Made by a program: the position numbers and the translations under genes
In this document: in pieces, positions 45,414 to 54,389 of the stretch
Numbering within the stretch: position 1 is the first letter of the stretch
How the letters are laid out: the number at the start of each line of letters is the position of its first letter
Assembly: GCA_963663675.1 (NCBI GenBank)
Contig: OY760498.1
Location: forward strand, 868,001 to 932,000
Reading direction: 5' to 3'
Source: CAINVV01 sp963663675
GTDB lineage: Bacteria > Bacteroidota > Bacteroidia > Bacteroidales > Prolixibacteraceae
Length of the DNA: 64,000 nucleotides
The notes under the pieces: generated by a model
Database searches by the model: none
What the model saw: only the letters and a program-made list of their open reading frames with translations
Told to the model about the DNA's origin: nothing

Positions 45414-46940
45414 TTATTCCCATTCAATTGTGGCAGGTGGCTTGGAGCTAATATCATATACCACCCTGTTGATTCCTCTAACTTTGTTGATAATATCATT
45501 GGAAACCTTGGCAAGGAAATCATAAGGCAGATGAACCCAGTCGGCCGTCATGCCATCCGTGGATGCTACTGCCCTTAATGCTACTACATTTTCATAAGTT
45601 CTTTCATCTCCCATGACACCCACAGACTGAACGGGAAGCAGCATTACACCCGCTTGCCAGACTTTATCATAAAGACCCCAATCCCTGAGGGCTTGTGTAA
45701 AAATGGCATCAGCTTCCTGAAGTACCCTGACTTTTTCTGGCGTTACATCAGAAAGTATGCGTATGCCAAGTCCAGGTCCCGGAAATGGATGCCTTCCAAG
45801 CAACTCATCCTTTACGCCGAGAGCCTTACCGACTCTCCTTACTTCATCCTTGAAAAGAAGGTTAAGCGGTTCCACTACTTTTAGCTTCATTTTTTCAGGC
45901 AAACCTCCAACGTTGTGATGTGATTTGATGGTTGCGGATGGACCATTTACAGAGACAGATTCAATCACGTCAGGATAGATTGTCCCCTGGGCCAGCCACT
46001 TGACATCCTGTATCTTATGGGCTTCAACGTCAAAAACCTCAATGAAATTTCTGCCGATAATCTTTCTTTTCTTTTCAGGATCACTGACACCTCGAAGGTC
46101 ATTCCAGAATTTTTCCTTCGCATCGACGCCTATTACATTGAGGCCCATGCCTTTGTATGACTCCAGGACATCTGAGAACTCATTTTTCCGCAAGAGGCCG
46201 TTGTCAACGAAAATGCAGGTGAGGTTAGGCCCGATGGCGCGATTCAGCAAGACTCCGGCCACACTTGAATCAACTCCTCCGGAAAGTCCGAGTACCACTT
46301 TGTCATTGCCCAGTTTCTGGCGCAATTGCGCTATAGTGGCTTCGACAAAGGAGTCGGGAGTCCAGTTCTGGCTGCATCCGCAGATGTTTACAAGGAAATT
46401 TTCCAATAACCTGGTTCCTTCCGTCGTATGATAGACTTCTGGATGAAACTGAATCGCGTAGGTAGGTTCATCCTTTACCTGGAAAGCTGCATATTCCACA
46501 TCTTCCGTGGATGCCAGCACCTCATAGTTTTCGGGCAACCGGATGATAGTATCTCCATGAGACATCCAGACCTGAGAATTATCACTTATATGATTGAATA
46601 ACAAATTGCTTCCATCAATCCACTTTAAATTTGCCCTTCCATATTCCCGTGAATCCGATGCTGCAACCTCTCCTCCATAGAAATGGGCAAGGTATTGTGC
46701 TCCGTAACATACACCAAGCAATGGCATTTTCCCTCTGATTCCGGAAAGGTCAATTCTTGGTCCTTTTTCATCCCTGACAGAAAAGGGGCTGCCTGAAAGT
46801 ATGACTCCCCTGACAGATTCGTCAATTGCAGGGAAATGATTAAAAGGATGAATTTCACAAAACACATTCAACTCACGAACCCTGCGGCCTATAAGTTGGG
46901 TGTATTGCGAGCCGAAATCAAGTATGAGTATTTTCTCCAT
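45414..46940 (-). CDS. guaA: GMP synthase (glutamine-hydrolysing)
   Basis: GuaA converts XMP to GMP using glutamine and ATP. The N-terminal class I glutamine amidotransferase domain has the nucleophile Cys in LLGVCYGAQYLAHF and the His-Glu pair in FHPEVYHT. The ATP-pyrophosphatase domain has VVLGLSGGVDSSVAGVLL, followed by the C-terminal dimerisation domain with HPFPGPGLGIRI and ISSKPPATIEWE. The ATG at 46940 (MEKILILDFGSQYTQLIGRR) is the conserved start, giving 508 residues. The frame opens 13 codons further upstream. A large hairpin separates it from the DUF1080 gene. Confidence 0.98.
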   Translation of the reverse strand: MEKILILDFGSQYTQLIGRRVRELNVFCEIHPFNHFPAIDESVRGVILSGSPFSVRDEKGPRIDLSGIRGKMPLLGVCYGAQYLAHFYGGEVAASDSREYGRANLKWIDGSNLLFNHISDNSQVWMSHGDTIIRLPENYEVLASTEDVEYAAFQVKDEPTYAIQFHPEVYHTTEGTRLLENFLVNICGCSQNWTPDSFVEATIAQLRQKLGNDKVVLGLSGGVDSSVAGVLLNRAIGPNLTCIFVDNGLLRKNEFSDVLESYKGMGLNVIGVDAKEKFWNDLRGVSDPEKKRKIIGRNFIEVFDVEAHKIQDVKWLAQGTIYPDVIESVSVNGPSATIKSHHNVGGLPEKMKLKVVEPLNLLFKDEVRRVGKALGVKDELLGRHPFPGPGLGIRILSDVTPEKVRVLQEADAIFTQALRDWGLYDKVWQAGVMLLPVQSVGVMGDERTYENVVALRAVASTDGMTADWVHLPYDFLAKVSNDIINKVRGINRVVYDISSKPPATIEWE

Positions 46941-46984
46941 AGTGGAAATGACAAAATGATGCTGTAAATAGTGAAGCAAAGAAA

Positions 46985-47042
46985 CAAAATAATCAGCGGG
47001 CAGACAATATCAGAACCTCAGATCCGGATATTACCTGCCCGC
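46985..47042 (-). terminator. Strong hairpin between the DUF1080 gene and guaA
   Basis: GCGGGCAG (46996-47003) pairs with CTGCCCGC (47035-47042), and AATATC (47006-47011) with GATATT (47027-47032), giving a 14-bp stem with one symmetric internal loop. On the minus strand it is followed by a moderately T-rich stretch. It could terminate the DUF1080 transcript or act as a guaA leader element. Confidence 0.5.
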
Positions 47043-47058
47043 CATGACTTTACCAAAA

Positions 47059-47832
47059 TTAGAGTTTTCTGACCCAAATATTTCTGTAGCTTACAGGGTT
47101 GCCATGATCCTGTAATTCAAGCGGAGCGGCTCCGTGAGCAACATATTTGGGTATCCCGATGTATTCAGTGTGTCCGAACAATGAGATATTGTTCTGTACC
47201 AGGACGCCATTCTGCAATACTGTTACGCGGGCAGGAGAGAAAACCGTTCCATCTTCCTTAAAGCGCGGTGCAGTATAAATCACATCGTAGGTTTGCCATT
47301 CTCCAGGTTTTTTACAAACATTAACCAGAGGCGCATATTGTTTGTAAATTGATCCTGCCTGACCATTACGATAAGTTCTGTTTTGGTAATTGTCAAGAAC
47401 CTGAAGCTCATATCTTCCTTGCAGGAAGATGCCGGAATTACCACGGCCCTGGCTTTCCCCTTTTACTTCTGAAGGTGTTCTCCATTCGATATGAAGCTGA
47501 AAATCTTCCATCTCCATTTTACTGCGAATTCCACCAGTCCCTTTCGTTATTGTGAAGCAATTGTCAGCAACAACCCAGCCGGAAGGTTCGTTTTTGGTAT
47601 TGGTCCAGTTCGCGTTGAAACTTTCCTGGGTGCCGTCAAACAATACAACTGCATCCGATGGCGCATCTACAGGCGTTTGTCCCGGGGTTACCACGGTTAC
47701 TTCCGGATCCCAGAATTCTGTCATTTCAGGTTTCATTTTTGCAGGGTCTTCTTTTTCTTTTGCTGGTTCTGCCTTTTGAGCAACTGATGTGAGTGCAAAA
47801 AGCACTGCGGGAACAAATAATAATTTTTTCAT
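47059..47832 (-). CDS. DUF1080-family exported protein
   Basis: This 257-residue protein has a signal peptide (MKKLLFVPAVLFALTSVAQ) and a short charged linker. A DUF1080 (3-keto-disaccharide hydrolase-like) domain follows: VVLFDGTQESFNANWTN, CFTITKGTGGIRSKMEMEDFQLHIEWRTP, GRGNSGIFLQGRYELQVLDNY and PGEWQTYDVIYTAPRF, a concanavalin-like sandwich. Some characterised DUF1080 proteins cleave 3-keto-glycosides. Here the activity is inferred. The Gfo/Idh/MocA oxidoreductases elsewhere in this window belong to a family that makes 3-keto sugars, a possible but unproven link. It starts 10 bp after the phosphoglucomutase stop, so it is probably co-transcribed with it. Confidence 0.85.
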   Translation of the reverse strand: MKKLLFVPAVLFALTSVAQKAEPAKEKEDPAKMKPEMTEFWDPEVTVVTPGQTPVDAPSDAVVLFDGTQESFNANWTNTKNEPSGWVVADNCFTITKGTGGIRSKMEMEDFQLHIEWRTPSEVKGESQGRGNSGIFLQGRYELQVLDNYQNRTYRNGQAGSIYKQYAPLVNVCKKPGEWQTYDVIYTAPRFKEDGTVFSPARVTVLQNGVLVQNNISLFGHTEYIGIPKYVAHGAAPLELQDHGNPVSYRNIWVRKL

Positions 47833-47842
47833 GTGGTCTATA

Positions 47843-49591
47843 TTAAATTGCTAAATCATTCATTACTAGTTCAACTTTATGGGAAGTCTCTGCCTCCACC
47901 TTATCGAAATCTTCCCGGGTAGCCAGGGGAGCCTTTACTTCGATGTAGAATTTAATCTTTGGCTCGGTGCCGGAAGGACGAACCGAAACCTTTGTCCCGT
48001 CTATAGTAAAGAATTGTAGAACATTGGAAGTGCTTTTTTGTGAGATTTGTTTCTCTTCCCCGGTAATCAGGTTTTTCTCAACCAGTGTTTCGTAGTCCTT
48101 CACCCTTTCAAGTGGCGATCCTGCCAGTTGTGCCGGAGGCTGATTTCTGAATTTAACCATTAATTGTTCAATTTCTTCTGCACCGGCTTTACCTTTCCTA
48201 ACGATGTATTTCATTTTTTCCCTGGAGTAGCCGTACTTCAGGTATATATCCTGAAGCATTTCAAACAGCGTCAGTTTATTATCTTTAGCCCATGCGGCGA
48301 TTTCTGCCATCAGGGCGCATGAACTGACGGCATCCTTGTCACGGACAAAGTCGGCCGGTAAAAATCCGAAACTTTCTTCACCTCCACCGATGTAGGTTTT
48401 CTTTCCTTCATTTTCTCGGATTACATCAGCGATATATTTGAAACCGGTATAGCAATCATAATATTCAACATCGTTTTTTGATGCAATTTCTGCAACGAGT
48501 TCAGACGTAACGATGGTTTTTACCACATATTCTTTCCCGGTAAGTAAACCGAGTTCTTTCCTCCTGGTTATTATATAATACAGGAAGATAAGTACAGTCT
48601 GATTTCCGTTGACAAGGATAAATTCACCTTTGTCATTCTTAATGGCAATTCCAAGCCGGTCAGCATCAGGGTCAGTTGCCATAACCAGATCAGCATCCAC
48701 TTCCCTGGCTTTTTTAAGTGCAAGTGCCAGGGCGGCTGGTTCTTCAGGGTTCGGAGAAATTACTGTCGGGAAATCGCCACTAATAACATCCTGCTCGGGA
48801 ATATGGATTACATTGGTGAATCCCATTTTTGCAAGAGCCATAGGTACCAGCTTTACACCCGTCCCATGAATAGGTGTGTATACAATTTTAATATTGTGCT
48901 GTTTTTGGATAGCTTCCGGTGAAAGAGAAATAGTGACTACTTTTTTCAGGTAACGTTCATCCATATCTGCTCCCAACGGTATAATCAGTTCATTTCTCCC
49001 ATTAAAAAGGATATCCTCTACCTTCACTTTTTCAACTTCGGCAATGATATTCCTGTCGTGTGGCTCTACAATTTGTGATCCATCATCCCAGTAAGTTTTG
49101 TAACCGTTGTATTCTTTCGGATTGTGTGAAGCAGTAAGAATGATTCCGCTTTGCAGCCCAAGTTCACGAATAGCGAAGGAGAGTTCAGGTGTAGGTCTCA
49201 GTGATTCAAATAGATAAACCCTGATGCCGTTGGCTGAGAAAATGGCAGCTGCTGTCTCAGAGAACAAACGGCTGTTGTTCCTGCAGTCGTGACCTATAGC
49301 CACTTTTATCTCGGGCAGATGAGCAAATGCCTTTTTCAGATAGTTGCTGAGTCCTTGTGTTGCCGCGCCAACTGTATAAATATTCATCCGGTTGGATCCT
49401 ACACCCATGATACCACGAAGTCCGCCGGTACCAAATTCGAGATCACGGTAGAAAGCGTCTATTAGATCCGTCGGATCATCGTTGTCAAGCAATTTTTTAA
49501 CCTCTGCTTTTGTGGCTGCATCATATTTGCCTGACAACCATTCCTGTGCTTTTTTGCGCACATTTTCGGGAATTTCATTTGTTTGCATCAT
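47843..49591 (-). CDS. Phosphoglucomutase/phosphomannomutase family enzyme
   Basis: This 582-residue alpha-D-phosphohexomutase has the phosphoserine motif LTASHNPKEYNG (Ser155), the metal-binding DPDADRLG, the sugar-binding GGGEESFGF, and the phosphate-binding RPSGTEPKIKFY. It interconverts hexose 1- and 6-phosphates. Length and the N-terminal GTGGLRGIMG place it with the long bacterial phosphoglucomutases rather than the shorter phosphomannomutases. The ATG at 49588 would drop one residue. It overlaps the upstream rfbD gene by 17 bp and precedes the DUF1080 gene by 10 bp, indicating one operon. Confidence 0.93.
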   Translation of the reverse strand: MMQTNEIPENVRKKAQEWLSGKYDAATKAEVKKLLDNDDPTDLIDAFYRDLEFGTGGLRGIMGVGSNRMNIYTVGAATQGLSNYLKKAFAHLPEIKVAIGHDCRNNSRLFSETAAAIFSANGIRVYLFESLRPTPELSFAIRELGLQSGIILTASHNPKEYNGYKTYWDDGSQIVEPHDRNIIAEVEKVKVEDILFNGRNELIIPLGADMDERYLKKVVTISLSPEAIQKQHNIKIVYTPIHGTGVKLVPMALAKMGFTNVIHIPEQDVISGDFPTVISPNPEEPAALALALKKAREVDADLVMATDPDADRLGIAIKNDKGEFILVNGNQTVLIFLYYIITRRKELGLLTGKEYVVKTIVTSELVAEIASKNDVEYYDCYTGFKYIADVIRENEGKKTYIGGGEESFGFLPADFVRDKDAVSSCALMAEIAAWAKDNKLTLFEMLQDIYLKYGYSREKMKYIVRKGKAGAEEIEQLMVKFRNQPPAQLAGSPLERVKDYETLVEKNLITGEEKQISQKSTSNVLQFFTIDGTKVSVRPSGTEPKIKFYIEVKAPLATREDFDKVEAETSHKVELVMNDLAI

Positions 49592-50459
49592 CTTGCAATT
49601 TTAGTAGACATAATTTCAGACTATCCCTCCAGTAAGGTATCTCTATCTCAAAGGTAGTTTTGATTTTTGATTTATTCAATACAGAATATGCCGGCCTGGA
49701 TGCTGGCAGCGGATAGGCAGCTGTATCAATTGGAACTACCTGACATGTGATTTCAGGAGTGTATTCAAAAATTGCTTTGGCAAAATCATACCAGCTGGCT
49801 ATTCCTTCATTTGAGAAATGATAAATTCCAGGTACAAACCGGTTTTTATCTTCAGCAGTTCGCTGAAGGATTCTGAGGATAACTTTTGCCAGGTCTCCTG
49901 CATAGGTAGGGGTGCCTGTCTGATCATCCACGATACCAAGTTTATCCCTTTCTTTACCGAGTCTCAGCATTGTTTTAACAAAGTTATTGCCGTATACTGA
50001 ATACAACCAGGAAGTTCTGATTATTATCGATTTGATTTCAGCCCGCAACAGTGCTGTTTCACCCTCCAGCTTGGTTATGCCATAAACAGATCTTGGCCTG
50101 ACAATGTCTTTTTCATGATACGGGGTGGACTTTAACCCGTCAAAAAGGTAGTCGGTTGAGATGTGAATCAGTTTGGTGCCTGTTTTTTTGCAGGCGGCAG
50201 CCAGGTTAGTCACAGCGTGGTGGTTGATCAATTCTGCCAGTTTCTCCTCTTTTTCAGCTTTGTCAACTGCTGTATAGGCCGCGCAATTGACAACAACTGC
50301 AGGTTTTTCCTTCGAGAAAAATGCGTCAACAAGTGCCTGATCGCAAATATCCAGTTCTTCGATATCAGAATATATGAATGAAAGTTCAGGATAGTCAGGA
50401 GACAATTCCTGAATCGACCTTCCAAGCTGACCTTTTGACCCTGTGACGATTATCTTCAT
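49575..50459 (-). CDS. rfbD: dTDP-4-dehydrorhamnose reductase
   Basis: This 294-residue SDR-type enzyme has the N-terminal MKIIVTGSKGQLGRSIQ nucleotide-binding motif, KLIHISTDYLFDG, and the catalytic YGITKLEGE (Tyr and Lys). RfbD reduces dTDP-4-dehydro-L-rhamnose to dTDP-L-rhamnose for cell-surface polysaccharide. The other rhamnose genes (rfbA, rfbB, rfbC) are not in this window. The presence of GH106-type (possible rhamnosidase) genes elsewhere is independent. It overlaps the phosphoglucomutase gene by 17 bp, and the coupling to a phosphomutase suits sugar-nucleotide supply. Confidence 0.94.
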   Translation of the reverse strand: MKIIVTGSKGQLGRSIQELSPDYPELSFIYSDIEELDICDQALVDAFFSKEKPAVVVNCAAYTAVDKAEKEEKLAELINHHAVTNLAAACKKTGTKLIHISTDYLFDGLKSTPYHEKDIVRPRSVYGITKLEGETALLRAEIKSIIIRTSWLYSVYGNNFVKTMLRLGKERDKLGIVDDQTGTPTYAGDLAKVILRILQRTAEDKNRFVPGIYHFSNEGIASWYDFAKAIFEYTPEITCQVVPIDTAAYPLPASRPAYSVLNKSKIKTTFEIEIPYWRDSLKLCLLKLQDDANK

Positions 50460-50623
50460 ATCACAACTGCAATGAAATTGTTGGTTTGGGAAAGGTAAAA
50501 GTAATAGAAAAGCTGTAATCCGGAAGCAAAATTGCAGAATTGCGACGTATTTTCTTCTTTCAGTTTTATCCGGCTTTGGTCGGAGAGCTTAAAGCTCCGG
50601 TGTTAAATCCGGAAATGTTGAGT

Positions 50624-51094
50624 TTACCAGCTTTTGTAAGGATTGGTGGCAAGCATTGAGTTGTAATATTTCACATCACCTGTCAATTCCTCTCCTAGCC
50701 AGACAGGCCGGTCGAACGATTCATCCTCATGCCTGAGCTCAATTTCTGCAACCACCAAACCTGCATTTAAGCCCAGAAATTCATCCACTTCAAACAAGAG
50801 GTCCCCACATGGTATTTCGTACCGGATTTTATCTATAATTCCCGGTTCACAGAGTTTTAACAATTCCACGGCATCCTGTACAGAAATTTCTTTTTCCCAC
50901 TCATACCTGGATAGTCCGGAGCTGTTTGATTCACCTTTTATTGTTAAAAAAGCCAAGTCTTCCTTGATTCTGATTCTTACAGATCGCTTTAAACTGGAAG
51001 TGATGTAACCCTGGGTAATCCGTAAGGACCGGACAGCCTCAGTTTTATAATTTTCGTTCAGAACCAGGAATTTTCGTTCAATCTCCTGTGACAT
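50624..51094 (-). CDS. CYTH-domain protein
   Basis: This 156-residue protein begins MSQEIERKFLVLNENY, the CYTH signature EIERKFL, and shows further acidic/basic strands of the tunnel fold (RSVRIRIKEDLAFLTIKGE, DLLFEVDEFLG, VVAEIEL). CYTH enzymes hydrolyse inorganic triphosphate, thiamin triphosphate or related compounds, with some acting as adenylate cyclases. The actual substrate is unknown here. It is divergent from rpsA with the rpsA promoter between them and is separated from rfbD by 164 bp. Confidence 0.9.
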   Translation of the reverse strand: MSQEIERKFLVLNENYKTEAVRSLRITQGYITSSLKRSVRIRIKEDLAFLTIKGESNSSGLSRYEWEKEISVQDAVELLKLCEPGIIDKIRYEIPCGDLLFEVDEFLGLNAGLVVAEIELRHEDESFDRPVWLGEELTGDVKYYNSMLATNPYKSW

Positions 51095-51232
51095 AGCTAT
51101 TTTATATTAATTCTAATCTGCTTTGATTTATTTTGCCTCAACCAGGTTTATCCGCCTGTTATTATTATGCAAAGTAGTAGAAAAAGTTTGTAAATCAGGA
51201 CATTAATAGAGTATGAAATTTTGAGGGATTAG

Positions 51233-51263
51233 TTTGAATTCTAAAGAATTAATCCTACCTTTG
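51233..51263 (+). promoter_or_regulatory. rpsA promoter
   Basis: TTTG (51233-51236) and TACCTTTG (51256-51263) separated by exactly 19 bp is a near-ideal Bacteroidota promoter. Transcription would begin near 51270, 44 bp before the start codon. Confidence 0.75.
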
Positions 51264-51299
51264 CGCCCGTTCAAAATAATGTCTAATTTATTAATTTTT

Positions 51300-51306
51300 A
51301 GGAGAA
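51300..51306 (+). promoter_or_regulatory. Clear ribosome-binding site of rpsA
   Basis: AGGAGAA, ending 7 bp before the ATG at 51314, is an unusually good Shine-Dalgarno sequence for a genome where most genes lack one. Confidence 0.65.
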
Positions 51307-51313
51307 TTTTAAA

Positions 51314-53341
51314 ATGAGTGAAATCAACGAAAAACCTGAAGTAAACGATGAGGCAGAGTTTTCTGCTGCTGAGCCCGTTGCACAGGAGATTATTGAAGAA
51401 GCGCCGGTTCCTGAACCGGTAGAGGAAGTGGTAGCTGCTGTAGCTGAAGAGCCGGTTGCAGAAGAACCCGTTGTTGTTGCAGAAGAACCAGTTATTGTTG
51501 CAGAAGAACCTGTTGCAGAAAAGGCCGCTGTTGCAGAGAAACCGGCTGCTGTAGTTCTGGTTACATCTTCAACAAACGAAGAAGAATTTGACTGGGATGC
51601 TTTTGAAGGAAAGAAGTCAACCGCTGGTTCATCTTCAAAACAATCCATGACTGAGATGTATGACAATACGCTCTCCATTCTCCAGGAAAAAGAGTGTGTA
51701 GACGGGATTGTAATCTCGATGAACAAACGTGAAGTTGTAGTCAACATTGGTTACAAATCTGATGGTATTGTTTCTGTGAATGAATTCAGATACAATCCCA
51801 ACCTGAAAATTGGCGACAAAGTTGAGGTTTATGTTGAAACCCTCGAAGATAAAAAGGGGCAGTTAACATTATCACACAAAAAAGCCCGCGCCATGCGCAG
51901 CTGGGATCGCGTCAACTCGGCCCTGGAAAACGACGAAATTATTACCGGATTTATCAAATGCCGCACGAAGGGCGGTATGATTGTTGATGTATTCGGTATT
52001 GAGGCATTCCTGCCTGGCTCACAGATTGATGTTAAACCAATCCGTGACTACGATATTTATGTTGGAAAGACAATGGAGTTCAAAGTGGTTAAGATTAATC
52101 ACGAATTCAGAAACGTTGTTGTATCTCACAAAGCATTGATTGAAGCCGAACTGGAACAACAGAAGAAAGATATCATCTCCAAACTTGAAAAAGGACAGGT
52201 ACTTGAAGGAACTGTTAAGAATATTACTTCTTACGGTGTATTCATTGATCTGGGCGGTGTCGACGGATTGATCCACATCACTGACCTCAGCTGGGGACGC
52301 GTTGCTCATCCGAACGAAATCGTTCAACTTGATGAGAAAATCAACGTGGTTATCCTTGACTTTGATGATGAGAAGAAGAGAATTGCACTTGGATTAAAGC
52401 AACTTGCTTCACATCCTTGGGATAATGTCAGTGCCGATCTTAAAGTAGGTGATGTTGTGAAAGGTAAAGTTGTCGTTATAGCTGATTACGGCGCATTTAT
52501 CGAAATAGCTCCCGGAGTGGAAGGATTGATCCACGTTTCAGAAATGAGCTGGTCACAACACCTCCGTTCTGCACAGGACTTCCTGAAAGTTGGAGATGAG
52601 GTTGAAGCTACCATTCTTACCCTTGATCGCGATGAACACAAAATGTCATTGGGCATCAAGCAAATGAAAAACGACCCATGGTCACAAATTGAAACCAGGT
52701 ACATGATTGGTTCCACTCATACTGCAAAGGTTCGCAACTTCACCAATTTTGGTGTATTTGTTGAAATAGAGGAAGGTGTTGACGGTCTGATCCACATCAG
52801 TGACCTTAGCTGGACAAAGAAAATCAAACACCCGTCTGAGTTTACCTCGATCGGTTCTGAAATCGAAGTTCAGGTACTGGATATAGACAAGGAAAACCGT
52901 CGTTTGAGCCTTGGCCACAAACAATTGGAAGAAAATCCATGGGATGTGTTCGAGACTATCTTTACTGTCGATTCTATTCATGAAGGTACCGTTATTGACC
53001 TTTTTGATAAAGGTGCAGTAATTTCTCTGCCTTACGGTGTTGAAGGTTTTGCAACCCCACGCCACCTGGTTAAGGAAGATGGTTCCCACGTTAAAATGGA
53101 TGAGAAACTGGAATTCAAGGTAATTGAATTCTCAAAATCAGCCAAGAGAATCATTCTGTCTCACTCACGTGTTTATGAAGATGTGAAGAAAACAGAAGAT
53201 ACAGCCAAGAAAAAGGCTGCTACCAAGCAGACGGTCAAGAGTGTGAAACCTGTAAAGGATAACATGGAAAAAACAACATTGGGCGACATCAGTGAATTAG
53301 CCGCTTTGCGTACACAAATGGAGGAAAACGAGAAGAAATAA
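51314..53341 (+). CDS. rpsA: 30S ribosomal protein S1
   Basis: This 675-residue protein has six S1 RNA-binding domains from about residue 125 on, with the repeated GxVxxxxxxGxxVxxxxxxGxxHxS pattern (KNITSYGVFIDLGGVDGLIHITDLSW and three similar blocks with LIHVSEMSW and LIHISDLSW). S1 helps mRNA bind the small subunit. The first 100 residues are an acidic, Ala/Val/Pro/Glu-rich extension with EEPVxxAEEPV-like repeats (EEPVAEEPVVVAEEP), and the C-terminal 50 are charged. A perfect promoter precedes it and a strong terminator follows. Confidence 0.96.
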   Translation: MSEINEKPEVNDEAEFSAAEPVAQEIIEEAPVPEPVEEVVAAVAEEPVAEEPVVVAEEPVIVAEEPVAEKAAVAEKPAAVVLVTSSTNEEEFDWDAFEGKKSTAGSSSKQSMTEMYDNTLSILQEKECVDGIVISMNKREVVVNIGYKSDGIVSVNEFRYNPNLKIGDKVEVYVETLEDKKGQLTLSHKKARAMRSWDRVNSALENDEIITGFIKCRTKGGMIVDVFGIEAFLPGSQIDVKPIRDYDIYVGKTMEFKVVKINHEFRNVVVSHKALIEAELEQQKKDIISKLEKGQVLEGTVKNITSYGVFIDLGGVDGLIHITDLSWGRVAHPNEIVQLDEKINVVILDFDDEKKRIALGLKQLASHPWDNVSADLKVGDVVKGKVVVIADYGAFIEIAPGVEGLIHVSEMSWSQHLRSAQDFLKVGDEVEATILTLDRDEHKMSLGIKQMKNDPWSQIETRYMIGSTHTAKVRNFTNFGVFVEIEEGVDGLIHISDLSWTKKIKHPSEFTSIGSEIEVQVLDIDKENRRLSLGHKQLEENPWDVFETIFTVDSIHEGTVIDLFDKGAVISLPYGVEGFATPRHLVKEDGSHVKMDEKLEFKVIEFSKSAKRIILSHSRVYEDVKKTEDTAKKKAATKQTVKSVKPVKDNMEKTTLGDISELAALRTQMEENEKK

Positions 53342-53380
53342 ATCATCTCTTTCCCTACTGTGAACAGAAATAAATATTAA

Positions 53381-53407
53381 CCCGGCAAATTTTTGCCGGG
53401 TTTTTTT
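53381..53407 (+). terminator. rpsA terminator
   Basis: CCCGGCAAA and TTTGCCGGG pair as a perfect 9-bp inverted repeat and are followed by seven T residues, 39 bp after the rpsA stop. Confidence 0.92.
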
Positions 53408-53414
53408 ATCTTTG
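53407..53414 (+). promoter_or_regulatory. Candidate -7 box of rnz
   Basis: TATCTTTG fits TAnnTTTG, and a start near 53421 would give a 34-nt leader. It overlaps the end of the rpsA terminator T tract. No well-spaced -33 box is visible. Confidence 0.35.
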
Positions 53415-53454
53415 AATAATTGCCTCCCTCTCATCAATACAGAAAACCAATATT

Positions 53455-54369
53455 ATGAATTCATTTTCTGTTACCATTCTTGGAAGCAGCTCTGCATTGC
53501 CTACTTCACAAAGGTTTCCAACTTCCCAGGTTGTCAGGTTCAATGAACAGCTGTTCCTGGTAGATTGTGGTGAAGGGACACAGATTCAATTGAGGAAATA
53601 CAAATTCAAAATGGGGAAAATCAACCATATCTTCATCTCACATCTTCATGGAGATCATATTTATGGTTTGCCCGGACTAATTTCATCTCTCTCATTATAT
53701 GGGAAAAAAGGTGAACTTCATATCTATGCACATTCGGATCTTCAGCCAATGATGGATGGCATGATGAAATTCATGAATGAAATAGCAGACCTGAAAGTAA
53801 AATATCATCCGCTTAACTTTCGGCGTAATTCACTCCTTTACGAAGACAAAAAGATCAGAATAACCTCGTTCCCGCTGAAACACAGGATATCCTGCTGCGG
53901 GTTCCTTTTCCAGGAATTGGTTACTGAACTGCACCTTGACAAACAGGCGCTGGAAAAATATGATGTGCCAGTTTCACAAAGGTTAAATATTAAACACGGT
54001 GCAGACCTGGTTCTCCCCAATGGTAGAGTAGTTCCAAATGCGGAGCTTACCCTCGCCCCCAATCCGACCAAAAGCTATGCTTTTTGTACGGATACAATAT
54101 TCAGAAAAAATATTGTTCCGACCATCGAAGGTGTCAGCCTGCTTTACCATGAAGCTACTTTTGCCGGTGACCTGGAAGAATTGGCAAAAAAAACATTCCA
54201 TTCGACATCGCTTCAGGCTGCCCAAATGGCGAAATTGGCAAATGTAAAAAAATTGGTCATAGGCCATTTTTCCTCCAGGTACAAAAATATTGAACCCCTG
54301 GTAGAGGAGGCCAGGTCTGTTTTTCCTGAAACCTTCGCTGCCAACGATGGGGATTGTTTTGAATTATAG
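53455..54369 (+). CDS. rnz: Ribonuclease Z
   Basis: This 304-residue metallo-beta-lactamase-fold protein starts FSVTILGSSSALPTSQRFPTSQVVRF. It has the metal-binding HLHGDH (IFISHLHGDHIYGLPG), and in the C-terminal part FHSTSLQAAQMA and KKLVIGHFSSRYK with the remaining His ligands. RNase Z cleaves the 3' trailer from tRNA precursors, which suits the tRNA-Asp genes nearby that lack an encoded CCA. The length and motif order are normal. It follows rpsA after a terminator and has its own promoter-like box. Confidence 0.96.
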   Translation: MNSFSVTILGSSSALPTSQRFPTSQVVRFNEQLFLVDCGEGTQIQLRKYKFKMGKINHIFISHLHGDHIYGLPGLISSLSLYGKKGELHIYAHSDLQPMMDGMMKFMNEIADLKVKYHPLNFRRNSLLYEDKKIRITSFPLKHRISCCGFLFQELVTELHLDKQALEKYDVPVSQRLNIKHGADLVLPNGRVVPNAELTLAPNPTKSYAFCTDTIFRKNIVPTIEGVSLLYHEATFAGDLEELAKKTFHSTSLQAAQMAKLANVKKLVIGHFSSRYKNIEPLVEEARSVFPETFAANDGDCFEL

Positions 54370-54389
54370 ATTTTACCGGTAAAAATTCT

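Noticed and set aside
50575..50612. GAGCTT-A-AAGCTC palindrome between the CYTH gene and rfbD
   Set aside because: No T tract on either strand and no clear link to a gene.
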